This document shows, one piece after another, positions 5,868 through 12,116 of a DNA stretch of 12,116 nucleotides. Location of the stretch: assembly GCA_002336035.1 (NCBI GenBank), contig DDED01000049.1:1-12116 (forward strand). The letters are read 5' to 3'. This DNA is from Cellvibrionales bacterium UBA1963 (GTDB lineage: Bacteria; Pseudomonadota; Gammaproteobacteria; Pseudomonadales; UBA7434). The notes beneath the pieces are model-generated. The model ran no database searches and was not told where the DNA came from. It saw only the letters and a list, made by a program, of their open reading frames with translations. The position numbers and the translations under genes were made by a program. How positions within the stretch are numbered: position 1 is the first letter of the stretch; every line of letters starts with the position of its first letter.

Positions 5868-6641
5868 ATGGCTTTTCACGGCAAAGTGGCCTTAGTCACT
5901 GGTGGCGCTAGCGGTATGGGTCGAATTGCTGCCCTGCAATTGGCAACTTTAGGGGCGAAAGTAGCGATTCTTGATTTAAACGATGATAACTTAGCTTCGG
6001 TTTCAGCGGAGCACGATAATCTGACACCGTATAAGTGCGATACCAGTAATTTGGCACAGGTGCAGCAGGTTGTAGCCGATGTTGAAAAAAATATTGGCGC
6101 GATCGATCGATTGACGCATTGCGCAGCAATTATGCCTGGGCAATCGATTAAAGATATGTCAGCGGAAGCCACGAATAAAATGATGGAGATAAACTACGGT
6201 GGCACGGTCAACATGGTGAAAACTGTTTGGCCGTTGATGGAAGCGCGCGGCAGCGGTGATATTATTATGTTCGGGTCAATGGCCGGTGACGTTCTAACGC
6301 ATAACTTAGGTGCTTACTCAGCGACTAAGTCGGCAACCAATACTTGGGCCGAAGTCATGATCCATGAGAATAAGAAAAGCCCGGTTCGTTTTTTATTAGT
6401 TTGTCCGCCCATGGTAAAAACCCCTTTAATTGATCAAGCCATCGATAACGGTCCTGGCAGTATTAAAACGGCTGGAGATGGTCAAATGGTGAGTCCAGAA
6501 TTCATTATTGATGCCACTGAAAAGGCGATTGAAAAAGGTGACTGGGTAGTGCGACCAGGGTCAGCAAAGATAATGGTTCGATTGCGGCGTTTTTTCCCAG
6601 CGCTACTCTGGAAAATAATGGAAAAAGCCAACGGTGTTTGA
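5868..6641 (+). CDS. SDR-family oxidoreductase
   Basis: 257 aa with a strong ribosome binding site, AAAGGAG, 7 nt before the ATG. The cofactor motif TGGASGMG is at residues 11-18. D36 after beta-2 (AILDLN) predicts NAD(H) preference. Catalytic S137 (FGSMAG), Y150 and K154 (YSATK) are present, as is N109 (EINYGG). The usual NNAG motif after beta-4 is changed to HCAAI (84-88), which keeps the position but loses the Asn that normally packs against the sheet; some active SDRs tolerate this. The C terminus is basic and hydrophobic, ending in RRFFPALLWKIMEKANGV, and may touch the membrane or the substrate pocket. It is divergent from the LLM gene and ends just before a strong terminator, so it is probably transcribed alone. 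Substrate unknown. Confidence 0.88.
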   Translation: MAFHGKVALVTGGASGMGRIAALQLATLGAKVAILDLNDDNLASVSAEHDNLTPYKCDTSNLAQVQQVVADVEKNIGAIDRLTHCAAIMPGQSIKDMSAEATNKMMEINYGGTVNMVKTVWPLMEARGSGDIIMFGSMAGDVLTHNLGAYSATKSATNTWAEVMIHENKKSPVRFLLVCPPMVKTPLIDQAIDNGPGSIKTAGDGQMVSPEFIIDATEKAIEKGDWVVRPGSAKIMVRLRRFFPALLWKIMEKANGV

Positions 6642-6670
6642 ATAATTTTTCTGATCGCTTTTGCGTTTAT

Positions 6671-6699
6671 AAAAAAGCCTCATCGTGAGGCTTTTTTTT
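6671..6699 (+). terminator. intrinsic (Rho-independent) terminator after the second SDR gene
   Basis: AAAAAAGCCTCA (6671-6682), loop TCG, and TGAGGCTTTTTT (6686-6697) form a perfect 12-bp stem with a GC-rich core, followed by a run of eight T (6692-6699). It lies 29 bp after the SDR stop codon and separates that gene from the outer-membrane protein gene. The A-run on the left arm would let it act on leftward transcription too, though nothing is known to arrive from that side. Confidence 0.92.
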
Positions 6700-6753
6700 G
6701 TTGATGGATCATAAGCCCAAATATTTCTCATAGGGGCATCACAGGAGTTGTAA

Positions 6754-8847
6754 ATGCGGTTATTTACTACCGTTATCATCGTTTATGGGTCAATTTTTTT
6801 AGCCTCGGCATTGGTTTATGCTGAAAAAAAATCAGATATCGAATCAGTTTCGGGGTCGCAGCAACACGACTCTAAGCTGCTTTTAAGGCAGTTTTCAGTT
6901 AATGATTTTGATCAATACAGTCCTTCGAATGCTTATGAATTAGTTAAGCGTATTCCCGGCTTCGCAATCAATGAAGAAGAGAGCCAGCGTGGTTTGGGCC
7001 AAGCCTCTGCCAATATTTTAATTAATGGTGATCGGGTGTCGGGCAAGGCAAATGGCCTAAAAAAAGCCTTAGAGCGTATTCCTGTCGGTATTATCGTTGA
7101 TATTAATATATACGATGGCGCAAGTTTAGGCATTCCAGGTCTCTCTGGAGAGGTCATTAATATTACTGTGAACAGTTTAGGTATTAGTGGCACGTGGAGT
7201 TGGGATCTGCAACATCGCGATCAGAATGACCGTGTGGATCCGGCTTATTGGCGAGGTAATCTTTCCTTGGCGGGTAAACTGGCAACGACCAGCTGGAATA
7301 TAGGGATTGACAACAATTATCAACGCCTTGGCCATGGTGGACCCGAAACCGTCTCTGACGGAACGGGGATGGTAACAGAGCGACGCGAAGAGTATGCGAC
7401 CTTTGATCGTGATCGACCGTCGATTGCGCTGGGCTTAGCGTTTAACCCTCTAAGTGGCAGCACTGGTCATTTGAATTTCTCTTACGAGCAGCTTTGGCAA
7501 GCGGACTTAGAAGAGCGAGCGAGTGATGAAATTGCTGGCACTTTGGTCGAGCTAGATCAGGATTTCCAACGAAGAGCGCATTATAAAACAATTGAGCTGA
7601 GTGGCGATTATGCGTTTGATTTTTATGTGGGTCGTTTAAAAATAATCGCATTGCAAAGTAATAGTCGTCAGGTAGATAATTCTTTACGTTTTCAATACAG
7701 CGACCCGCAAAATGATCGGCAAAAAAGTCGACGTGAAGATAAGTTGGGTGAAAGCATTATTCGTAGCGAATACAGTTGGCAAGCGAACAACGGTGATTGG
7801 CAGTGGTCATTGGAAAGCGCCTATAATTATTTAGATCGTTTTCTGCTTGCTGATAATACTGGCTTGTTAACGATGTATGGCGACACTAGTTATGATCATC
7901 CTCGTGTTAATTCAAAAGTTGAGGAATTACGATTCGAAACCAATATGAGTTATTCAGCACCATTATCACCGAAGTGGGCATGGCAGTTTTCACTGGGTGT
8001 TGAAAATTCGGAGCTTAGTCAGTCCGGCGATATTGATCAAAAAAGAAATTTTACTCGGCCTAAAGGTTCGCTTGGCTTGACGTTTGCAGCAAGCAATCTA
8101 TCCAATTTTTATTTTGGTCTATCGCGAACTGTTGGTCAGCTTAACTTTTCTGATTTTTTGGCTACAGTGGATATTAATGATGGTAACAACGATAGGGGTA
8201 ATCCAGATCTTGTGCCGCATCAAGCATGGAAGCTTGAAGTTAAGTTGGATCAGAATTTACAGTCATGGGGTGCGCTGAGCGTGAGCCTAGCGATCGAAGA
8301 TATCGATGACATCGTCGATCGAGTATTAACAGATAACAGTGATGCAGTTGGGAATATAGATTCTTCACAACGCTATGCTGGTCGATTAAATGGAACTTTT
8401 GAATTGAGTCCAATCGGATTTATCGGCGCTCGCTTGACGGTCGACTCACAATATAATCAAAGTCGTTTAAAAGACCCTATTTCTAATGCAACTCGTCGGG
8501 TTAGCCATGAAATGATTAATAAATCAGTGGTGGAGTTGCGTCAAGATATTCCTAGTACGAATTTAGCTTGGGGCGTATCCTTTGAGCAGGCCAACTATGA
8601 ACCGATTTATCGTTACAGTAAAATAACGTCAAATACTGAGAATAATGGTTTAGTGATAGCGTATATTGAGGACAGCGACTTTTTAGGCATGAAGGCTCGA
8701 TTCTCACTGCGTAACTTATCTGATCGTTTGGACGATGAAACCAGTCAAACATTCACACCAAATAGGGGAGGCTCATTAAGTAAAACTGAAAGTCGGGCAA
8801 GAGATTTTGGGCTGATGTATCTTTTATCGTTATCGGGAAGTTTTTAA
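6754..8847 (+). CDS. TonB-dependent receptor-like outer-membrane protein
   Basis: 697 aa, with AGGAG 6 nt before the ATG. A Sec signal peptide spans residues 1-23, with likely cleavage after VYA. A plug-like domain covers about 46-140: SNAYELVKRIPGF, ILINGDRVSGK, LERIPVGIIVDINIYDGAS and GLSGEV are standard plug elements. From about 145 the protein is a long series of alternating beta-strands ending in LSLSGSF, with the C-terminal Phe needed for BAM recognition. No clear TonB box is seen between residues 24 and 45, and there is no N-terminal carboxypeptidase-like or signalling extension. Role: energised uptake across the outer membrane of a ligand that cannot be read from sequence. Its position beside ring-degradation enzymes suggests a hydrophobic nutrient, but the terminator before it means it is not in the same transcript as the SDR. 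Its 3' end overlaps lnt by 4 bp. Confidence 0.85.
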   Translation: MRLFTTVIIVYGSIFLASALVYAEKKSDIESVSGSQQHDSKLLLRQFSVNDFDQYSPSNAYELVKRIPGFAINEEESQRGLGQASANILINGDRVSGKANGLKKALERIPVGIIVDINIYDGASLGIPGLSGEVINITVNSLGISGTWSWDLQHRDQNDRVDPAYWRGNLSLAGKLATTSWNIGIDNNYQRLGHGGPETVSDGTGMVTERREEYATFDRDRPSIALGLAFNPLSGSTGHLNFSYEQLWQADLEERASDEIAGTLVELDQDFQRRAHYKTIELSGDYAFDFYVGRLKIIALQSNSRQVDNSLRFQYSDPQNDRQKSRREDKLGESIIRSEYSWQANNGDWQWSLESAYNYLDRFLLADNTGLLTMYGDTSYDHPRVNSKVEELRFETNMSYSAPLSPKWAWQFSLGVENSELSQSGDIDQKRNFTRPKGSLGLTFAASNLSNFYFGLSRTVGQLNFSDFLATVDINDGNNDRGNPDLVPHQAWKLEVKLDQNLQSWGALSVSLAIEDIDDIVDRVLTDNSDAVGNIDSSQRYAGRLNGTFELSPIGFIGARLTVDSQYNQSRLKDPISNATRRVSHEMINKSVVELRQDIPSTNLAWGVSFEQANYEPIYRYSKITSNTENNGLVIAYIEDSDFLGMKARFSLRNLSDRLDDETSQTFTPNRGGSLSKTESRARDFGLMYLLSLSGSF

Positions 8848-10442
8848 TGTTTATGCCCGGTAATTTTCTTAAGAGCAAATAGCAAAATAATAACGCCGCA
8901 AATGCTAGGCACCAACCAAAAGCCAATGGCTCCCCAAGGAGTCTTACCCGAAGAAGTAAAAAACAGGCCACTCACTACCGCCTGCTTGAATTGAGCGGTT
9001 CGAGCGGTAATTCTCCCGCGAGGGTCAATAATTGCAGTGACACCGTTACCAGTGCTTCGCAACATATACCGTTGGTTTTCAATGGCACGCATTTGTGCCA
9101 TTTGTAAGTGTTGTAATGGCCCGATGGATGCACCAAACCAGCTGTCATTGCTGACGGTGATTAAAACATCACTTACTGCTGCAGCTTTGACAGCTAAAGC
9201 AGGGTAAACAACTTCATAACAAATTAACGGTGTTGTCTGCCAGTGAGGTGATTGCAGTGCTTGCTGATCGCTGCTGCCAGCATTCATATTGGCAATTGGC
9301 AAATCAAAAAAATCTAATAGGTTGCCTAGGCTTTTACCAAAGGGAATGTATTCGCCAAAAGGAACGAGCTTTTGTTTATGGTAAATACCACTGGCTTCAC
9401 CCAAACCAATTAGACTGTTGTAGCGCGTGCCAGCAGATGAATCTCGACTGGGTATTCCGCTAATAAAACTGGTTTGACTGGCAATGGCTCGCGCATTAAT
9501 GTGCCTAAGCAGCTCTGCACTGCGATCATGGTAAATGGGTATTGCAGCTTCTGGCCAAATAATCAAATCGCTGGTTTGCCAGTGTGGCTCAGTCAACTTG
9601 AGATAAAGGTCTATGCTTGACTGGCGGTGGCTTAATTGCCATTTTTTATGTTGAGAGATGTTGGCCTGAACCATAGTAACGCTATTGGGTTTGCTTGCTT
9701 GCTCTGTCCAAATAGGAAATGTTAGGGTTACAGGCGCTAGCCATATTAACAGTAGAGAAAAAGCCATCGAGTATTGTTTTGTTGGATTGATGCTAGAAAG
9801 CCTCGCTTCGGCCCCCAAGGATTTTCGTTGCAATGTGAATAAGGCAACAACAGCGCCTGTTATAGCTATTAAAAAACTAATGCCGTAAACGCCTATAATA
9901 GATGCCCAAGGACCTAGCAGTTGTTGTGTCTGACTATACCCGATGAATAGCCAAGGGAATCCGCTCAATAACCATGTTCGCGCCCATTCGCCGGTTACCC
10001 AAAGGGCAGCGAATAAAATTGTATTCTCTAGGTGTAAAGTGTTTGCAGTTTGACTGGCAGGCGGCCTTAAGTGCGTGATTAGGCGATGACTTAGGAGCGC
10101 GTAAGCTGCCCAGTTTAATGCGCAAAGTAATGCTAAACAGCCACAAAAAACCAGAGTTAAAAGCGAGCTTAGTCCTACCGAAAGGTGACCGAAGTCATGA
10201 ATGCTGACATAAACCCACGACGCGCCGCTGCCAAATAAACCTAAACCGAAACACCAACCAAACCAGGCCGACATTTTGAGTGTTTGAGCTTGAAGCAATG
10301 CAAATAAACATGCGGTAGCGAAAATAGCTAGTGGCCAGAAGTTATAGGGCGCTAACGATAAGGTTACAGCCACGCCACCAATCACAGCTATTATTGAGCG
10401 CAGCATCGTAGAAAAAAGCGCTTTAGAATCTAAAAATAGCAC
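8844..10442 (-). CDS. lnt: apolipoprotein N-acyltransferase
   Basis: 532 aa, inner membrane. It transfers the sn-1 acyl chain of a phospholipid to the N-terminal Cys of apolipoproteins, the last step of lipoprotein maturation. The first about 240 residues contain several hydrophobic segments (SLAPYNFWPLAIFA, SSLLTLVFCGCLALL, GFPWLFIGYSQ), followed by a nitrilase-type periplasmic domain and a last membrane helix near 503-525. The catalytic triad is intact: E298 (WPEAAIP), K356 (YHKQKLVPFGE) and C408 (ICYE), with E364 and E410 also present. Start: GTG at 10442, supported by AAGAAGG 9 nt upstream that overlaps the corC stop; an ATG at 10406 has no such site and would trim the N terminus. It follows corC by 14 bp, so translation is probably coupled. 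Length is close to E. coli Lnt (512 aa). Confidence 0.96.
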   Translation of the reverse strand: MLFLDSKALFSTMLRSIIAVIGGVAVTLSLAPYNFWPLAIFATACLFALLQAQTLKMSAWFGWCFGLGLFGSGASWVYVSIHDFGHLSVGLSSLLTLVFCGCLALLCALNWAAYALLSHRLITHLRPPASQTANTLHLENTILFAALWVTGEWARTWLLSGFPWLFIGYSQTQQLLGPWASIIGVYGISFLIAITGAVVALFTLQRKSLGAEARLSSINPTKQYSMAFSLLLIWLAPVTLTFPIWTEQASKPNSVTMVQANISQHKKWQLSHRQSSIDLYLKLTEPHWQTSDLIIWPEAAIPIYHDRSAELLRHINARAIASQTSFISGIPSRDSSAGTRYNSLIGLGEASGIYHKQKLVPFGEYIPFGKSLGNLLDFFDLPIANMNAGSSDQQALQSPHWQTTPLICYEVVYPALAVKAAAVSDVLITVSNDSWFGASIGPLQHLQMAQMRAIENQRYMLRSTGNGVTAIIDPRGRITARTAQFKQAVVSGLFFTSSGKTPWGAIGFWLVPSICGVIILLFALKKITGHKH

Positions 10443-10451
10443 GCTAGTGAG

Positions 10452-10458
10452 CCTTCTT
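10452..10458 (-). promoter_or_regulatory. ribosome binding site deciding the lnt GTG start
   Basis: AAGAAGG on the minus strand, 9 nt before the GTG at 10442, overlaps the corC stop codon (10457-10459). Terminating corC ribosomes could hand over to lnt. It supports GTG over the downstream ATG at 10406. Confidence 0.55.
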
Positions 10459-11368
10459 ATGAGCTAGTTTCTTTTTCGTTATCTTTGCTGTTTTCAACAG
10501 TTACCCTCACTGAGTGAAGTCGGCGGTTATCGGCATGGGTAACATAAAAAGTGAATTTATCCGCTCTGATGTTTTCATTACGTTGAGGGAGGCGACCAAA
10601 TAAATTTGTAATGATTCCCCCAATAGTATCGAATTCTTCATCACTAAATTTACTATTAAAAAATTCGTTAAAGATGTCAATAGGTGTTAAGGCCTGCACC
10701 ATAAAGTTAGACTGTGATATCTGTCTGATTTGGGTATCAACTGTCGAGTCATGTTCGTCCTCAATTTCGCCAACGATTTCTTCTAGTACGTCTTCGATAG
10801 TTACTAGTCCTGAAAGTGTGCCGTATTCATCGATCACTAGCGCCATGTGATTGCGATCTTCGCGAAACTGTTTAAGTAGTATATTTAGCCGCTTACTTTC
10901 AGGCACCAGCACTACCGGTCTAAGTAAGTCGATGATTAATTTTTGACTTTGATCGCTGCTAGTAAGCAACTGACTTTTAGAGTCGTAACTGTAGAGGAGC
11001 GGTAATAAGTCTTTTACCAGTAATATGCCTAACACTTCATCTATGTTCTCACCAACAACTGGGTAACGTGAATGCGATGTGCCGACAATTTTTTTTAGAT
11101 TTTCTTGTAAGCTATCATCGGCTTTTAATACATTCATCTGTGTTCGTGGAATCATGATGTCGCGAGTATGCATGACCGAGAATTCAAGCGCACCAGCAAT
11201 CATTCGCTGGGCATCTTCATCAATAATTTCGTTTTCGCTGGCCGCTTCGACCATTGCCACCATGTCTTCTGTTGTTTTAGGGTCAGCATTAAATATTTTT
11301 TTGAGTCGTTGCCATAAGTTCTGCCGTTCATTTTCGGTAGATGATTTATTGTCAATATTGCTATTCAT
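10457..11368 (-). CDS. corC: CorC/YbeX family CBS-domain protein
   Basis: 303 aa, close to E. coli CorC/YbeX (292 aa). After a polar N-terminal stretch, residues about 70-200 form a pair of CBS domains, with IMIPRTQM, RYPVVGENIDEVLGI and MALVIDEYGTLSGLVTIEDV as landmarks, then the family-defining EEIVGEIEDEHD. A CorC/HlyC C-terminal domain follows (about 215-293, with FDTIGG and LPQRNE). There is no DUF21 membrane part, so it is a soluble protein that may act at the membrane; the family has been linked to magnesium/cobalt efflux and, through its operon, to ribosome physiology. It lies between ybeY (34 bp) and lnt (14 bp). A weak GGAA site precedes the ATG. Confidence 0.95.
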   Translation of the reverse strand: MNSNIDNKSSTENERQNLWQRLKKIFNADPKTTEDMVAMVEAASENEIIDEDAQRMIAGALEFSVMHTRDIMIPRTQMNVLKADDSLQENLKKIVGTSHSRYPVVGENIDEVLGILLVKDLLPLLYSYDSKSQLLTSSDQSQKLIIDLLRPVVLVPESKRLNILLKQFREDRNHMALVIDEYGTLSGLVTIEDVLEEIVGEIEDEHDSTVDTQIRQISQSNFMVQALTPIDIFNEFFNSKFSDEEFDTIGGIITNLFGRLPQRNENIRADKFTFYVTHADNRRLHSVRVTVENSKDNEKETSS

Positions 11369-11402
11369 GATTTTATTCCGCGTCAGATGCGTTAGTTTTC
11401 AT

Positions 11403-11867
11403 TTAACTCACACTAAGGTATGGATTGCTGAATCCAAATTCTTTTAGTAATGAGATTTCTAGTGCTTCCATCGATTGCGCTGTCTGTTTGTTGCTGTGGT
11501 CATGGTTTTGTAAATGCAGTACGCTGTGAATCATCATGTGCGCCCAATGCGCATGAATAGTTTTATCTTGCTCTTTTGCTTCGGCATGAATGACTGATGC
11601 GCAGGCAATAATATCACCCAGTTGAACAATTCCGTCAATAGCACTAAGGTTGGCTGGAAAAGAAAGTACATTGGTAGCTTTTTCTTGCTGCCGATAGTCT
11701 CGGTTATATTGCGTAATAGATGCTTCGTCAACAATCAGCAGCGCCGCTTCTGCGGTATCGCCTGCTTTATTCAGTGAGTATGCACTGCTGGCCCATTGCT
11801 GAAGAAGTTCATTCTCAGGCAAGTCGCTTATTATATGCTGTCGATCAATCATCAGATATAAAGACAT
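11403..11867 (-). CDS. ybeY: rRNA maturation endoribonuclease YbeY
   Basis: 154 aa, the usual length. YbeY is a zinc-dependent cytoplasmic RNase needed for 16S rRNA 3'-end maturation and ribosome quality control. The zinc ligands H114, H118 and H124 are present in HSVLHLQNHDH, at the same numbers as in E. coli, and R59 (DYRQQEKATNVLSFP) is retained. The motif is divergent: family consensus HGxLHLxGYDH has Gly at positions 115 and 121, here Ser and Asn. LGDIIAC (83-89) is also typical. It begins 2 bp after the phoH stop with no strong ribosome binding site, so translational coupling to phoH is likely. Upstream of corC by 34 bp. Confidence 0.95.
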   Translation of the reverse strand: MSLYLMIDRQHIISDLPENELLQQWASSAYSLNKAGDTAEAALLIVDEASITQYNRDYRQQEKATNVLSFPANLSAIDGIVQLGDIIACASVIHAEAKEQDKTIHAHWAHMMIHSVLHLQNHDHSNKQTAQSMEALEISLLKEFGFSNPYLSVS

Positions 11868-11869
11868 TT

Positions 11870-12116
11870 TTATGAGGATTTACCACGGTCTGTTTGTTGT
11901 TCTTTAGCGTAAGCATCGACGATCCTCTTCACCAGTGGGTGTCTTACCACGTCGGCGGAATCAAAATGAGTAAACGTCAATCCTTCGACTTCTCTAAGAA
12001 CTTTCTCAACATGCAATAAGCCTGAATCTTGACGGCGAGGTAAATCTATTTGAGTGTCGTCACCAGTGACAACTGCGGTTGAGTTAAAGCCGATGCGAGT
12101 TAAAAACATTTTCATT
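11870..12116 (-). CDS. ybeZ: PhoH-like ATPase YbeZ, C-terminal part (truncated by window edge)
   Basis: The last 81 codons of a gene entering from the right edge. The peptide carries the C-terminal signature of the PhoH/YbeZ family: KMFLTRIGFNS, then VVTGDDTQIDLP (in which TGD-x-TQ is the conserved phosphate-sensing/Walker-B-side motif), SGLLHVEKVL, and finally DVVRHPLVKRIVDAY. The P-loop lies outside the window. The Met at the edge is internal, not a start. YbeZ is an RNA-associated ATPase thought to work with YbeY, and the 2-bp gap to ybeY fits coordinated synthesis. The operon promoter is beyond the window. Confidence 0.93.
   Translation of the reverse strand, partial: MKMFLTRIGFNSTAVVTGDDTQIDLPRRQDSGLLHVEKVLREVEGLTFTHFDSADVVRHPLVKRIVDAYAKEQQTDRGKSS

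Noticed and set aside
6700..6753. Promoter for the outer-membrane receptor
   Set aside because: TTGATG at 6701-6706 is a possible -35, but no acceptable -10 stands at 15-19 bp; not called.
8295..8325. Repetitive GATATCGATGACATCGTCGATCGA-like stretch in the receptor gene
   Set aside because: It encodes IEDIDDIVDR in frame and is explained by codon choice; no sign of a functional repeat.
11079..11447. 122-codon open frame on the plus strand opposite corC
   Set aside because: Antisense to conserved CBS-domain coding; Ser/Ile-rich translation is a typical shadow.
1..12116. CRISPR array, tRNA/rRNA, insertion sequence, phage or defence system
   Set aside because: No regularly spaced repeats, tRNA-like cloverleaf, transposase, terminal inverted repeats or known defence gene families were seen.

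Overview
The window looks like chromosomal DNA of a Gammaproteobacterium, probably a marine heterotroph. The evidence is the right end, which carries (on the minus strand, in order of transcription) the core set phoH/ybeZ - ybeY - ybeX/corC - lnt, the classical gammaproteobacterial arrangement. Next to it, on the other strand, is a TonB-receptor-type outer-membrane protein. Beyond that lies a block of catabolic enzymes of the kind used on steroids, terpenoids or other hydrophobic ring compounds. The genus-level assignment is inference only. No tRNA, rRNA, CRISPR array, insertion sequence or phage gene was seen.

Left to right. (1) 1-205, minus: start of an alpha/beta-hydrolase, cut by the window edge. 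(2) 206-496: divergent intergenic region with a candidate sigma70 promoter for the rightward genes. (3) 497-4515, plus: four genes in a row, spaced 32-65 bp apart: an acetoacetate-decarboxylase-family protein, an SDR dehydrogenase, a Rieske oxygenase resembling KshA and DAF-36/Neverland, and a TIM-barrel amidohydrolase. (4) 4516-4600: convergent gap with a long-stem hairpin. (5) 4601-5650, minus: luciferase-like (LLM) flavin/F420 oxidoreductase. (6) 5651-5867: divergent control region. (7) 5868-6641, plus: second SDR, closed by a strong intrinsic terminator. (8) 6754-8847, plus: TonB-receptor-like outer-membrane protein. (9) 8844-12116, minus: the core lnt-corC-ybeY-phoH run. Its last gene, lnt, overlaps the receptor gene tail to tail by 4 bp.

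How the genes may work together (inference): the outer-membrane protein could admit a bulky substrate. The Rieske enzyme and the LLM oxidoreductase could oxygenate it, the two SDRs interconvert alcohols and ketones, and the ADC-like, amidohydrolase and alpha/beta-hydrolase proteins cleave C-C or ester bonds. No Rieske reductase or ferredoxin partner and no regulator is present, so the pathway must extend outside the window or share partners. The core operon is unrelated in function: PhoH and YbeY act in RNA metabolism, CorC is a CBS-domain protein, and Lnt completes lipoprotein acylation.

The item most worth following is the bacterial Neverland/KshA-like Rieske oxygenase within its small cluster. 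The rest is mostly known families in an unusual combination.
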